A DNA stretch of 64,000 nt from assembly GCF_047496725.1 (NCBI RefSeq), contig NC_132980.1:1493001-1557000 (forward strand), given 5' to 3'. A program made the position numbers and the translations under genes. The notes under the pieces were generated by a model. That model did not search any database. It was not told the origin of the DNA and saw nothing but the letters and a program-made list of their open reading frames with translations. This DNA is from Anoplolepis gracilipes. Lineage: Eukaryota > Arthropoda > Insecta > Hymenoptera > Formicidae. How positions within the stretch are numbered: the stretch's first letter is position 1; each line of letters begins with the position of its first letter. Below are positions 20,504 to 30,482 of this stretch, piece by piece.

Positions 20504-23500
20504 ATGGAAAACGTGCAGCAGAAAGAACGCGACTTGTTGGAGCGTTCCCAACAAGTCACCACATTGGGTGAATATTTTGGATGGCTGCAGCATTGCGAGG
20601 AGTTTATCGAAGAGCTTGAAGAACGCAGCCGTGTCAAGCGTCCGCGACTCTCAATCGGAAATAGACAATCTTTGGTGACAAGAATTGCGCGACTCGAGGG
20701 TGCAAAAACTCGATTGCAGAGACAGTTTATACCCAGTGGTGGTGATTATAGTAGTGAAAATAACTCGGAGAGACTCATATGGCGAGAGATTGATACGGCG
20801 TTTGAGAGCCGCATCTTGACTGGTGCGGTTATAAATTATAATCACATCGAACCTCGTCAATTTTTGGAAGATGCGAGTGACATTGTGCTCGAGCACGTGC
20901 GAGACGTTATGCAAAAACATAACAGTGTGAAAGTGAATACAGTGTTTAACGGCGAGTTTGTGGCGGGCGATAAGCATGCCAATAAATCAATCAATACGAG
21001 AAACTGTGAACTCTTACATACATCCGATTTACGCGAGTGGTATGAGCGGCGAGTCGTCGAGCCAATCCTTGCATCGCTCGAAGAATTTCAGGAACGCGAT
21101 AGCGGATGGGCATTATCGCGTATACTAAATTTGACTGTAAATATAAATAAATATAATCCTATGCGCGCCGGATGTTACGTACAATTATCGCGAAAGATAA
21201 TAATGAAACGAGCAGTGGTTAACGTGCAATCTAAAGACAATGCATGTTTTGCGTGGGCGGTAGTGGCTGCTCTGTATCCAGCTGAAAGATGCACACACCG
21301 ACAATCATCGTACCCGCATTATACAACAGTACTAAATCTCCAAGATATTGAGTTTCCAGTCACTCTTAATCAAATTAAAAAATTTGAAATTTATAATGAC
21401 ATTTCAATCAACGTGTACAGTTTTGAAAACGAAAACATTGTCCCTATTCACCTTACGGAGCAAAAGAGAGACAAGCACATCAACTTGCTCTACGTGCAAG
21501 ATGCGCAAGATATCGGACATTTTGCATGGATCAAGAATCTATCTAGACTTGTTAGTATGCAACTCAGCAAACACAAGACTAAAAAATATATCTGCGATCG
21601 GTATGTATATTTAATAAAACTGTCTAAAAATATTTAAAACAAGGATATAAAAATTTTAACTTTTATTTTACAGATGCATGCACTATTTTCACTCGGTCGA
21701 GAAATTGCAATCACATACAGTAGACTGTGGAAAGATGAACGACTGCGCTATCCGATTACCGAGCGATAAGGATAAGTGGCTCGCATTTACCAACTACAAC
21801 AGGAAGGAGCGACTACCTTTCGTCGTGTACGCCGACCTGGAGTGCGTTTTGGTGAAAAAAGAAGAAGAAAATTTTTATCAACATCACCAAGTATTTAGTA
21901 TGGCTTATTATGTACATTGCTCGTACGATAATTCGTTATCCGCGTATCATTCTCGTCGCGAAGCCAATTGCGTTGCATGGTTCACCGACGAACTTAAAAA
22001 TTTGGCGCAACATGTAGAAAATATTTTAACAACCAATGTCCCCATGGTAAATTTAACGCAAAATGAATGGAAAGAATTTCGAAGCGTGACTCAGTGTCAT
22101 ATATGTGAGAAACCATTCGTAGAAGATGATACGCGCGTACGCGATCATTGTCATTTGACCAGGCGGTACAGAAGTCCCGCGCATTCAAATTGCAATCTAA
22201 ATTACAAAGAATCTTTTTGCATTCCAATAGTATTTCACAATTTATCTGGTTATGATTCTCACTTTATAATCGAGGAAATAGCCACAGCGTTCGAAGGGGG
22301 AATCGATTTACTTCCGATAACAAAAGAAAAATATATTTCATTTACAAAACATGTTAAAGGTACGAAAAACAAACCGGGAAATCACATTAAATTACGTTTC
22401 ATAGATTCATATAAATTTCTCACAACAAGTCTCGACAAATTGGCGTCTTTTCTGAGCAAGGATAAACTCAAAATTTTACAATCGGAATATAAAAATTTAT
22501 CCACCGAAGATTTCAATTTATTAACAAGAAAAGGTGTCTTCCCGTACGAGTACATTGACTGCGTAGATAAATTGCAAGATGCGTGTTTACCATCACGAGA
22601 ATCATTTTACAGTTCCTTGACAGGTAACACAGTATCTGAGAGCGATTACGCGCACGCTGAGATTGTGTGGAAGCGATTCTCCATTCGAACGCTAGGCGAA
22701 TATAGCGATCTGTATTTAAAAATCGATGTTTTGTTATTAGCAGACATTTTTGAAAATTTCCGAGAGAGTTGTATCAAGAGTTATGGGCTCGACCCCGCGT
22801 ATTACTATACTCTTCCCGGTTACACGTGGGACGCCATGTTAAAGTATACGAAAATTATATTTGAATTACTCACAGACATTGACATGGTTATGTTTATCGA
22901 ACGAGGTATACGCGGTGGTCTGAGTCAATGTTCCAACAAGTACGCGCGTGCTAATAACAAGTACATGCAGTCGTATGACTTATCAAAACCATCAACGTAC
23001 TTGATGTATTTCGATGTTAATAATTTATACGGATGGGCAATGTGTCAACCATTGCCCTACGCCGATTTTCAGTGGATCGATAATGTTTCCAATTTTGATG
23101 TATCATCGATCGCGCTCGATTCGTCTACAGGCTACATCCTCGAAGTCGATCTCGAGTATCCGCAGCATCTTCACGATTCGCACACTGACCTACCGTTTTG
23201 TCCGACACACGACAAACCACCCGGCAAGCGCGAGGGCAAGCTTCTCGCAACCGTATACGATAAGAAGCGTTACGTGATACACTACCGCAACCTGCAGCAA
23301 TGTTCACGTCACGGTCTTCGTGTTACAAAAATTCATCGTATATTACAATTCACTCAATCTCCGTGGCTCCGTACTTATATAGAACTCAATACAAAATTTA
23401 GAACACTAGCAAAAAATGATTTTGAAAAAAATTTGTACAAACTAAATAATGCAGTGTTTGGCAAAACGATGGAAAATGTGCGCAATCGCGTAGATGTTAA

Positions 23501-24224
23501 ACTTTTAACAAAATGGGACGGAAGGTATGGCGCAGAGACATTGATTGCAAAACCAAATTTTCATAGCAGAAGCATTTTTTCGGAAAATCTAATCGCTGTA
23601 GAATTACGTAAACTCGAGGTGAAATTCTACAAACCAATTTACGTAGGTATGTGTATTCTCGATATATCCAAGACATGTTTGTACGAATTTCACCACGATT
23701 ATATGGTACCAATGTATCGGGAGAGATGCAAAGTCATGTACACTGATACGGATAGTCTTATATATCACATTGAGTGCGACGATGTGTACGAGAATATGAA
23801 ACGCGACATCAGCAGATTTGATACGAGCGACTATGCGATAGACAATGCGTACGGTATACCGCTCGTGAATAAAAAGGTACCGGGTCTAATGAAGGATGAA
23901 AACAACGGTACCATAATGATTGAATTTGTCGGGCTTAGAGCAAAAATGTATGCGTTGCGCGTGGATGGTAAGAAGGATACGAAAAAGGTAAAAGGCGTCA
24001 AGAGTAACGTTGTTGCGAGAACGATAACGTTTGACGATTACACGCGGTGTTTGAACGAAGAGATTGAAATAACGCGTAGTCAATCGTGTATAAGATCAAA
24101 ATTACACAAGGTATACACCATTCGCGAAACAAAAATTGCTCTAAGTCCGTACGACGACAAGCGGTATATCGTACCTACAACTATTGATACGTTACCGTGG
24201 GGACATTATAAGATATCTTTATAA
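20504..24224 (+). CDS. POLB: Protein-primed DNA polymerase B, spliced
   Basis: Two exons (20,504-21,600 and 21,674-24,224) join in phase to about 1,215 residues. The ATG at 20,504 is preferred; the in-frame GTG at 20,468 would overlap the upstream gene. The N-terminal third has D-N-A-C-F-A-W-A and later G-H-F-A-W-I. A C2H2-like finger is built across the splice junction (C-D-R-C-M ... H-T-V-D-C). Then come exonuclease motif I (Y-A-D-L-E, near residue 420), a C-x2-C / H-C-H / N-C-N-L-N zinc module, exonuclease II (H-N-L-S-G-Y-D-S-H), exonuclease III (Y-L-K-I-D-V-L-L-L-A-D), polymerase A (F-D-V-N-N-L-Y-G) and polymerase C (Y-T-D-T-D-S-L). It would replicate the linear element from a terminal-protein primer. 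All catalytic residues are present. Confidence 0.95.
21601..21673 (+). other. 73-bp intron in the polymerase gene
   Basis: Begins GTATGTATAT and ends TTTTATTTTACAG. Removing it joins C-D-R to C-M-H without a stop and builds a cysteine-histidine finger. The second Polinton has the same intron at 56,586-56,657 (72 bp), so it predates both insertions. Confidence 0.85.
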
Positions 24225-24376
24225 AATATAATGTGTGTGTGTGTGTGTGATTTTTTTTTCTTGTATGTATATTTCATATTTTATATATTGTAATAACTAT
24301 TGGAAAGGATCTATTAATAAAGATTTTGTATATTTCATATATTTTTTATATTGAATACATTGTATTTCTTATAAAA
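24225..24376. other. Convergent 3' region of polymerase and integrase genes
   Basis: AT-rich, with a (GT)n run at 24,232-24,249 and AATAAA-type signals for the plus-strand transcript (AATAAAG near 24,315). The genes on either side converge here. Confidence 0.5.
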
Positions 24377-25366
24377 TTAAATTACATGATCCTTATGTAC
24401 CCAAGAATTGTGCGAGCTATCAAATCCCAACCATTTCACGTAAACCTCGTCACCCCTCCTGCGCAGTACTTTCTCCACGAGATACACATCTGGATAATTC
24501 GCGCGATGCAACTCGTGCTCGTAAAATGCTCCAGCGATAGATTTTTTGCGATAATCCTCGAGTAGATATGTTACGGGATTAGTATGTTGCACTTTAACAA
24601 TCTTAAACACCTCGGTTGTCCAATTTGGTGTGTAACCCTTTTCGAAAAGTTTTTTGTATTTGCTAACGCGTACCAGGTCACTTACTTTAAACTTTGCAGG
24701 AGCAGCAATTTTTATACTGTTGTATACAGTATTTAAAAGTCTATCAGCGATCGTGGGAGTAACATCGATAGGTCTCATATTGATAGTGCGATGTTTTCGC
24801 GCGTTATATTCTGCAACGAGTCGGGATAGCGCGTCGATCCACTTGTAAGTTCCGTTCAGCGTAAACATCTTCCACATGTCGTTCTTCAGCGTGCGGTTGA
24901 ATCGCTCGACGACAGACGCCTTCAATACCGAATATGTGGAATAGTGATTAATGTTATGTTTCCGTATAAGCCGTTGCACATCGGTATTGTAAAATTCCTT
25001 CCCGTTATCAGTTTGTATGTTTTTCGGGCATCTCTTGCTATCTCGAATTATTTTGGCGATTGCATCAGCCGTCTCCCTTCCACCTTTATTCTTGAGTGGT
25101 GCAGCCCATGCATACTTGCTCAACACATCGATGACGGTGAGTATGTAGTGGTAACCTTTGTTGAAACGAGAATACGGACGCATCTCGACGATGTCGGCTT
25201 GCCACAGATCATCGTATCCCCGCACTATGACGTGTCTTCGGGGAAAATTTTTTCTCGCTGGCGCATGCAGTTCGTTCACCAACTGTCGTCTTTCCAAACT
25301 ATGTTGATTCTTTGCTTTGTCAGTTTTTCTCGATGTCCGTTTGTTGTTCGCATTTTTTTCACTCAT
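24377..25366 (-). CDS. INT: Retroviral-type integrase with C-terminal chromodomain
   Basis: 329 codons. The catalytic core holds W-Q-A-D-I-V (first Asp near residue 58), Q-T-D-N-G-K-E-F (second Asp) and V-V-E-R-F-N-R-T-L (Glu), the D,D-35-E triad. N-terminal to the core, H-A-P-A-R is typical of Polinton integrases. The C-terminus (V-E-K-V-L-R-R-R-G-D-E-V-Y-V-K-W-L-G-F) is a chromodomain-like fold that could read histone marks and steer insertion. The enzyme would join the terminal repeats to host DNA. The frame is intact, in contrast to Polinton 2. Confidence 0.95.
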   Translation of the reverse strand: MSEKNANNKRTSRKTDKAKNQHSLERRQLVNELHAPARKNFPRRHVIVRGYDDLWQADIVEMRPYSRFNKGYHYILTVIDVLSKYAWAAPLKNKGGRETADAIAKIIRDSKRCPKNIQTDNGKEFYNTDVQRLIRKHNINHYSTYSVLKASVVERFNRTLKNDMWKMFTLNGTYKWIDALSRLVAEYNARKHRTINMRPIDVTPTIADRLLNTVYNSIKIAAPAKFKVSDLVRVSKYKKLFEKGYTPNWTTEVFKIVKVQHTNPVTYLLEDYRKKSIAGAFYEHELHRANYPDVYLVEKVLRRRGDEVYVKWLGFDSSHNSWVHKDHVI

Positions 25367-25381
25367 TTTCGTTTATCGCCT

Positions 25382-25920
25382 TTAATAGCCGTTCTTGACC
25401 TGTTCTTGACCTGTTCTGACCTGTTCTTGACCTGTTCTGACCTGTTCTTGACCTGTTCTGACTTGTTCTGACCTGTTCTTGACCTGTTCTGACCTGTTCT
25501 TGACCTGTTCATCGCCGTCCTTCACCCATTCGAAAATCGTTCTTGACCCGTTCGCAGCCTTTTTCACAGTCGTTTTTGACTCGTTCGTAGCCGCTTCTGA
25601 CCCGTTCGTAGCCTCGTTCACAGACGTCTTTTGACCGATCGTAGGAGTTCTTGAGTTGTTTGTAACCTTGAGTGTAGCCGTTAAGAACGTGTTCGTAGCC
25701 TCGTTCGCAGCCCTGCTTGAGATGCTGATAGCCTCGTTCGAAGCTGTTGCAGCTGCTGCTAGGTCGTTCACTGCCACTGCCACTGCCACTCATTGTAGTT
25801 TAGATAGCAGTTCGATAATTCTTCGTAGCTGTTCGATAATTGTTCGCAGCCGTTCTATAATCCTTCGTAGCTGTTCGATAACCGTTTGATAGCCGCTCCT
25901 AACCCGTTCACTGATGCTCA
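25382..25920 (-). CDS. Heptad-repeat (21-bp unit) tract, probable coiled-coil gene or genes
   Basis: The whole stretch is a degenerate 21-bp tandem repeat. On the minus strand it is open in overlapping frames: M-S-I-S-E-R-V then E-Q-L-R-R-I-I heptads (25,793-25,920), M-S-G-S-G-S-G with G-Y-E-R-V heptads (25,509-25,793), and M-A-V-A-V-A-V ending in E-Q-V-R-T-G-Q heptads (25,382-25,789). A 7-residue period fits a coiled coil, for instance a fibre stalk. Which frame is translated cannot be decided from one copy. It lies between the integrase and the fibre-like gene. No family was recognised. Confidence 0.45.
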
Positions 25921-26265
25921 TTTAGGTTGATAGCTGTTTCTGAGTTAGCGTTAGCCGGGCATTGAAGTTCGTTTAGCACAATCTGTATTGCTCGCACGTC
26001 CTTCTCAAGCGAAATCAGCTTCTCGTCTGATTCTTTCTGTTGATTCATTAATCTTTTAACGCAGGACTCCACGTACAGTTTGTTGACGGCATCGGTGTCA
26101 GCCTCTGGTTGCGCTACACGGCGAATCTTACGTGACCTTGCATCGAAGTCTGTAACGACACAAAGCGTTTTCGTGCACATAACTTTTTACCAATCTATCC
26201 CAAGAACCGTTTGTGCCGGTTGCATCATTTCTTGGATCGAATAATCCAAATTTGTTGATAGGCAT
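25908..26265 (-). pseudogene. Fibre-like accessory protein, frameshifted in this copy
   Basis: Read from ATG at 26,265 (M-P-I-N-K-F-G-L-F) to the stop at 25,908. It contains D-F-D-A-R-S-R-K-I and A-Q-P-E-A-D-T-D-A-V-N-K-L-Y-V, a pattern like the D-x-x-x-K-x-I-x-x-V-x-x-P-x-x-x-x-D-A-V-N-K-x-Y-V element of phage tail fibres and collar proteins, then a C-terminal helix with K-E-S-D-E-K-L. Compared with Polinton 2, five bases are missing near 26,159, breaking the frame. A role in particle attachment is an inference from the fibre-like motif. Confidence 0.5.
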
Positions 26266-26331
26266 TTTTTCTGATGCTTCGTAAAGTGTCACGCAACGCT
26301 GATCGACTGATTAGTTTTGTCGAGACACCAT

Positions 26332-27395
26332 TTAATTTATAATAATTCCTGCTTCACGAAGTTCCTCGATGATCGACTGGATCTCGTTGTCGTGAGCGTT
26401 GTGACCAGCTTGGCGCGAAGCGTTGAGAAATCGTAGCCGATCCACTAGTTCGTTGGGATTGTCCCAGTACACGTAATCAATCATATTGTTGGTTAGCGTC
26501 ATAGCGCGAGGCATAGATATCTCCCCTCCAGATTTTGTATTTTTCGATTCGAGCGACATCAACGGTGCAATTATATGTTTGTACTTGTACCCCCTGTTAC
26601 TCTTCAAATGGCCCTGCGCATCATAATCGCGTCTATGCGCGTTCGTCACCAATAATATGCTCTTGTATTTTTCCAAATCGTCCCCCCTCGTGTAAAGTTC
26701 GTCATCGGGAATTCTCTTGAAGATCAACTCGTACAATCCTGGCGTTCCAATGTACCGCACGTCGTCTATGATAATAGAATCATCTTTGTTGATGTTGAAT
26801 TGTTTGTTGCCGAGTCGCAGTTCATTCTTTCTGTCAAAATAGACTCCATACACATGATCAATCTCGTGATTTTTGTCGCCACTAAACAAAGCGCCTATGT
26901 ACTTTTGCCCAAGTGGCCCAAAGTACTCCCGCAACGTTTCTTGAACTTCCGGCGTTTGTAACTTGTTTCGAACAAACGATGATTCGAGCATGTTGCCCGA
27001 GGTTTCGAAAACATCTTCGTTTACGCTTGTTGGTGCGGTTAACGGCGTAGAGGCTATCGACGGTTCATACAGTAAAACGTCCGATTGTTTCCTTTTTTTC
27101 GGTGTCGCATCTTCCTCTTTCTCTTTCTCTCATCTTTAGCTTCTTCCTTCTCATCCTCCTTGTATCGCTTGATTTTAATCTTTGCGCTACTCTCCGACTT
27201 ATTTTTCACCGCGAACGAGTTGTCGACAATCTTTTGCAGCGGCTCGATAATAGGTTTAAAATGGGTCTTGACCGCGATATCGTCATCGATGTTACCGGTC
27301 TTCAAAGCGCGATGTTTCTTGCGGATCGATTCGCTCGTTTTCGCAATCTCCTTCGCCATCTTTTCACGCTCGCGAATATTATCGCTCCCAGCCAT
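26332..27395 (-). pseudogene. DUF8207-type protein, one frameshift
   Basis: Start chosen at ATG 27,395 (M-A-G-S-D-N-I-R-E-R); an upstream in-frame GTG also exists. The N-terminal half is charged (K-T-H-F-K-P-I-I-E-P-L). The C-terminal half has Y-F-G-P-L-G-Q-K-Y-I-G-A-L, H-E-I-D-H-V-Y-G-V-Y-F, R-Y-I-G-T-P-G-L-Y-E-L-I-F and K-Y-K-S-I-L-L-V-T-N-A-H-R-R, the signature of the DUF8207 family that accompanies Polintons in ants. The Lys/Arg-rich region near 27,105-27,130 has lost the frame relative to Polinton 2. Biochemical function is unknown. Confidence 0.7.
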
Positions 27396-27454
27396 ATCGA
27401 TAGAGAGTGTTGAACGCTCGCGTTTCACCCCTCACGACAGAATGTAGGCAACGA

Positions 27455-28162
27455 CTAATCATTTTGTGGTATCGCAAACACGTTAAATCCGTTTCTGTAT
27501 CGCCCGTTTGTAAGCAAGCTATCCTTGTCTATCACGAGAAATCCATACTTTTGCTGCCAACAAGTACGACATAACTCACTGAAATCCTCGTATGACATGT
27601 CGGTATTCACGTGATCGTTGTACACGTGTTTCAAGTTGGTGCCATCCTGTTTAAACAAGATTAGCAGGTTCGCATTGTCGCGTAAAAGATGTTTCGGTAT
27701 TCTCGCGTATGTCTGGCAGAGATAGAAGCAGTCGACGTTCGAGTGGCGTCCCATTGAGAAATATTCTCTTATCGTATTTTGTTTGTCGTACGCCACGTCA
27801 TCGAAAACGAAAATCGAGTTTGGACGTGCTTCGCTCGGTGGAATGACGTCACTGTTATTGGAGAATGTAAAATAGCCGATTTCATCGATCGACGTTAACA
27901 AATTCTCCAAATATTGATATTTTGGCTGTTGCAGTGACTTTGAATACACGTACACATTTTCAAAGCGGACGCCGTGCGGGCTTTCTATCAAACTAATCAA
28001 CACGTTAGTTTTACCGCAATTCGAGGGGCCGCAAACGATTGCGCGTATAGTATTCGGCAGCATCGTACCGTGTCTACGCATCTCCGCATTGTCACCCATC
28101 GAGCGTAATCTGACGTCGTAATTTGTCACGCGTATCGCGAAAGGTTGTCGCACGAATTTCAT
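27455..28162 (-). CDS. ATP: Packaging ATPase (FtsK/HerA, A32-like)
   Basis: 235 codons with Walker A C-G-P-S-N-C-G-K-T-N near residue 45 and Walker B S-I-F-V-F-D-D-V-A near 120, followed by C-Q-T-Y-A-R-I-P, a sensor-like block. This matches the genome-packaging ATPases of Polintons and related large DNA viruses, which pump DNA into a preformed shell. It is intact here; Polinton 2 has stops at codon 5 and near the C-terminus. Confidence 0.9.
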   Translation of the reverse strand: MKFVRQPFAIRVTNYDVRLRSMGDNAEMRRHGTMLPNTIRAIVCGPSNCGKTNVLISLIESPHGVRFENVYVYSKSLQQPKYQYLENLLTSIDEIGYFTFSNNSDVIPPSEARPNSIFVFDDVAYDKQNTIREYFSMGRHSNVDCFYLCQTYARIPKHLLRDNANLLILFKQDGTNLKHVYNDHVNTDMSYEDFSELCRTCWQQKYGFLVIDKDSLLTNGRYRNGFNVFAIPQND

Positions 28163-28239
28163 TTTCCCACTTCCGATTCGGATCGCACGCCTGTCTATTT
28201 ATAGCTGCGCGGAACTACAAAGTGTTCAGTAACGAAAAA

Positions 28240-28494
28240 ATGTTTGTCCTGCTATCAAGTCCTTACGATATTCTCGATTTGAGTGCCGAACAGCTACAGT
28301 TTGTATCTAAAGCAGTTTTATTGCGAATGTGTGGCAATCACGTCCACTACGTGTGGGACAAACTTCCGGAATACATAAAGGCGGATTCGGAGGTTCAGAC
28401 CTATCGTCGCTGTTTCGAACATTACAATCAACCGTGGCAACAAACGCACATTGACGGTCCAGCGCCAATGATAAAAGATTGTCGTAAATGTTAA
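28240..28494 (+). CDS. Small conserved Polinton protein of unknown function
   Basis: 84 residues from ATG 28,240; the longer frame from 28,123 begins inside the ATPase gene and is not preferred. It reads M-F-V-L-L-S-S-P-Y-D-I-L, C-G-N-H-V-H-Y-V-W-D and ends D-C-R-K-C. The same protein is open in Polinton 2 (63,707-63,970) with mostly conservative changes, supporting a real gene. It is divergent from the ATPase gene, leaving a shared 77-bp promoter space. The stop overlaps the next ATG. Confidence 0.65.
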   Translation: MFVLLSSPYDILDLSAEQLQFVSKAVLLRMCGNHVHYVWDKLPEYIKADSEVQTYRRCFEHYNQPWQQTHIDGPAPMIKDCRKC

Positions 28495-29189
28495 CACAAA
28501 TAAGCAGAGGTCTATTAAATCGTGCAATAAACGCGCTTTCTATCGAATTACATATTCCTGGATACCAGTTTTGCGGTCCGGGCACGCGGCTAGAAGAACG
28601 ATTGGCTAGAGGTGATCGAGGTATCAACCCATTGGACGCAGCGTGTCGTGAACACGATATAGCGTACTTTCGGAGTAACGATCTTGCCGAAAGGCACGCG
28701 GCGGATAGGATACTCGCCAAAAAGGCGCAAACTCGCATCACTGCGAAAGATTCGTCTCTCGGTGAGAGAGCAGCCACAGCTGTCTGGACAGCGATGAAAA
28801 CCAAAACGAAGTTCGGTATGGGTCTAAAGACGAAAACGAAGAAAAAGATGGTGAAAAAACGAATACTTCCGGTAGCGAAACGCGGGGGTGTATTACCGAT
28901 TCTACCATTGTTGGGCGCTCTCGGATCTCTGATTGGTGGAGCGGCTGGTGTAGCAAAGATGGTGAACGATGGAAAAGCTACACAACATCAGTTTCAAGAA
29001 ATGCTACGTCACAATCGTGCCATGGAAGGTCGCGGATTGTATCTCGCACCATACAAATACGGACGAGGAGTCTCAATGAAAAAGAAGAAAAAAAAAAAAC
29101 GTCAAAGAGACGCTAAAAATGCCAGAGGGCGTAACTACCAACGTACAATTGCTGCAACTAGCAAAACGTATGCACATTCCATATTTTAG
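28488..29189 (+). CDS. Minor virion protein with PLA2-like domain
   Basis: 233 codons starting in the overlap ATGTTAAC with the upstream stop. Residues 25-60 carry Y-Q-F-C-G-P-G-T and later D-A-A-C-R-E-H-D-I-A-Y, the calcium loop and His-Asp catalytic pair of the secreted-type phospholipase A2 domain also found in parvovirus VP1 and in Polinton-like elements. A hydrophobic Gly/Leu segment (about residues 134-155, L-P-I-L-P-L-L-G-A-L-G) follows, then G-L-Y-L-A-P-Y-K-Y-G-R-G and a lysine-rich tail. This suggests a capsid-associated membrane-active and DNA-binding protein. The last 70 bases overlap the protease gene in another frame. Confidence 0.8.
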   Translation: MLTQISRGLLNRAINALSIELHIPGYQFCGPGTRLEERLARGDRGINPLDAACREHDIAYFRSNDLAERHAADRILAKKAQTRITAKDSSLGERAATAVWTAMKTKTKFGMGLKTKTKKKMVKKRILPVAKRGGVLPILPLLGALGSLIGGAAGVAKMVNDGKATQHQFQEMLRHNRAMEGRGLYLAPYKYGRGVSMKKKKKKKRQRDAKNARGRNYQRTIAATSKTYAHSIF

Positions 29190-29508
29190 AGGTGTTTTTA
29201 TGCGTAACTCATTACCGATCGGTGGTATATATCGAAACGAGAGCGGGATCATAAATTTGAATAACGCTAAAGGCTCGGGTACTCACTGGGTAGCGTATGC
29301 AAAGAGGGGGAATTGTGCTATATATTTTGATAGTTTTGGCAATCTTCGACCGCCGAATGAATTGGTGCGATATTTAAATGTGACAAAAATAGAATATAAT
29401 CACACATCCTATCAAACTTATAATCAAAGCATCTGTGGACAATTGTGCTTGCAGTTTCTCCGAACGGTCGATGCACGCGAATTTAAAGACATACATTGTG
29501 CTATTTAA
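29119..29508 (+). CDS. PRO: Adenain-like maturation cysteine protease
   Basis: 129 residues. The triad is seen as G-T-H-W-V-A-Y (His), Y-F-D-S-F-G (Asp) and S-I-C-G-Q-L-C-L-Q-F-L, where the first Cys of C-G-x-x-C is the likely nucleophile, with a Gln just upstream (Y-N-Q-S) for the oxyanion hole. This is the C5/C48-fold protease that trims capsid proteins in adenoviruses and Polintons. It is short for the family, so only the core is present. It overlaps the preceding gene by 71 bases. Confidence 0.85.
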   Translation: MPEGVTTNVQLLQLAKRMHIPYFRGVFMRNSLPIGGIYRNESGIINLNNAKGSGTHWVAYAKRGNCAIYFDSFGNLRPPNELVRYLNVTKIEYNHTSYQTYNQSICGQLCLQFLRTVDAREFKDIHCAI

Positions 29509-29537
29509 CTTAGTATTCGTTAAACAGTTTGGCCAAC

Positions 29538-30293
29538 ATGTCTATGACATTCACGCTGACTGGAAAGAGCAGCGTTCTCGCGGCAAACTACTTTCCTAAC
29601 GTAGATTTAAGCGACGGTGAATACGAGCTTGGTCTAGCGGATTTTGAAAGTTATCACACGATATCGAACGTGAATTCCTCGAATAATAAATTTTACTTTG
29701 GCAAAGACGATGCGGAAATTACGATTCCCGAGGGATCGTACGAGCTGCAAGCGATAAATGAATTTTTGAAACATACAATTTTACGAAAACGTTCGCAACA
29801 CACAGTTCGTGATGGTGATAAAAAACACACTGACGACGACGATAACTTTGAGCCTGGAGAATGGCCTATAGTGCTCCGCGCTAATTACAATACGATGAGG
29901 AGCGAGATCAAATGCGCCTACAGATTAAATTTTAGCAAGCCTAACAATATTGGATCGCTGCTAGGATTCTCGAACCGTATACTGCAGCCGCGAAAATGGT
30001 ACGAGTCGGACGTGCCGATTAACATTATCAACGTGAACATTATCCGCGTCGAATGTAATGTGACCGCGGGTGCGTACAACAACGGCAAACTCGTTCATAC
30101 GATACACGAATTTTCACCGAGGGTACCACCAGGATATAAGATATCGGAAACACCGGCGCACATCATTTACCTACCGATCATCGTGCGGTGCATTACGGAT
30201 TTAACGTTACGCGTTGTCGACCAGGAAGGACGATTACTCGATTTTCGAGGAGAAGAGATCACCATTAGATTGCATGTACGGCGGCGGCGGTAA
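29538..30293 (+). CDS. Minor capsid (penton-like) protein
   Basis: 251 residues from ATG 29,538; an upstream TTG in frame is not preferred. The start [12 protein letters not shown] and [13 protein letters not shown], then I-P-E-G-S-Y-E-L and I-G-S-L-L-G-F, match the single jelly-roll minor capsid proteins of Polintons that form the vertices. The position between protease and major capsid gene is the usual one. The C-terminus is basic (V-R-R-R-R). Confidence 0.75.
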   Translation: MSMTFTLTGKSSVLAANYFPNVDLSDGEYELGLADFESYHTISNVNSSNNKFYFGKDDAEITIPEGSYELQAINEFLKHTILRKRSQHTVRDGDKKHTDDDDNFEPGEWPIVLRANYNTMRSEIKCAYRLNFSKPNNIGSLLGFSNRILQPRKWYESDVPINIINVNIIRVECNVTAGAYNNGKLVHTIHEFSPRVPPGYKISETPAHIIYLPIIVRCITDLTLRVVDQEGRLLDFRGEEITIRLHVRRRR

Positions 30294-30305
30294 AATTAGC
30301 GTGTG

Positions 30306-30479
30306 ATGCTCGTGTTGAACGGATCGAAAGACGTGAGAGACAATACAATCTTTACGACGTCAGCGACAACAACATCGACATTTGCTAATATCCAATCATC
30401 CGGCACTAAGAAAAAGAAATTGAACGCATCAAACGTTGCGTTTTTACAATCTTTGGGATTCGTGGTGCGAAACATTTAA
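30306..30479 (+). CDS. 57-residue Polinton protein, previously below ORF size limits
   Basis: A short frame beginning M-L-V-L-N-G-S-K-D-V fills the whole gap between the two capsid genes, 12 bases after one stop and three bases before the next ATG. It is Thr/Ser-rich in the middle, has a K-K-K-K cluster, and ends N-V-A-F-L-Q-S-L-G-F-V-V. The tight fit and hydrophobic C-terminal helix suggest a genuine small virion gene. No homologue was recognised with certainty. Confidence 0.55.
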   Translation: MLVLNGSKDVRDNTIFTTSATTTSTFANIQSSGTKKKKLNASNVAFLQSLGFVVRNI

Positions 30480-30482
30480 ACG

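Noticed and set aside
25382..25920. Short repeats of about 21 bp that might suggest a CRISPR array
   Set aside because: Repeats are contiguous and coding-like with a heptad pattern; there are no spacers.
28738..28956. Minus-strand ORFs under the PLA2 and other Polinton genes
   Set aside because: They are shadows of genes with clear motifs on the other strand.
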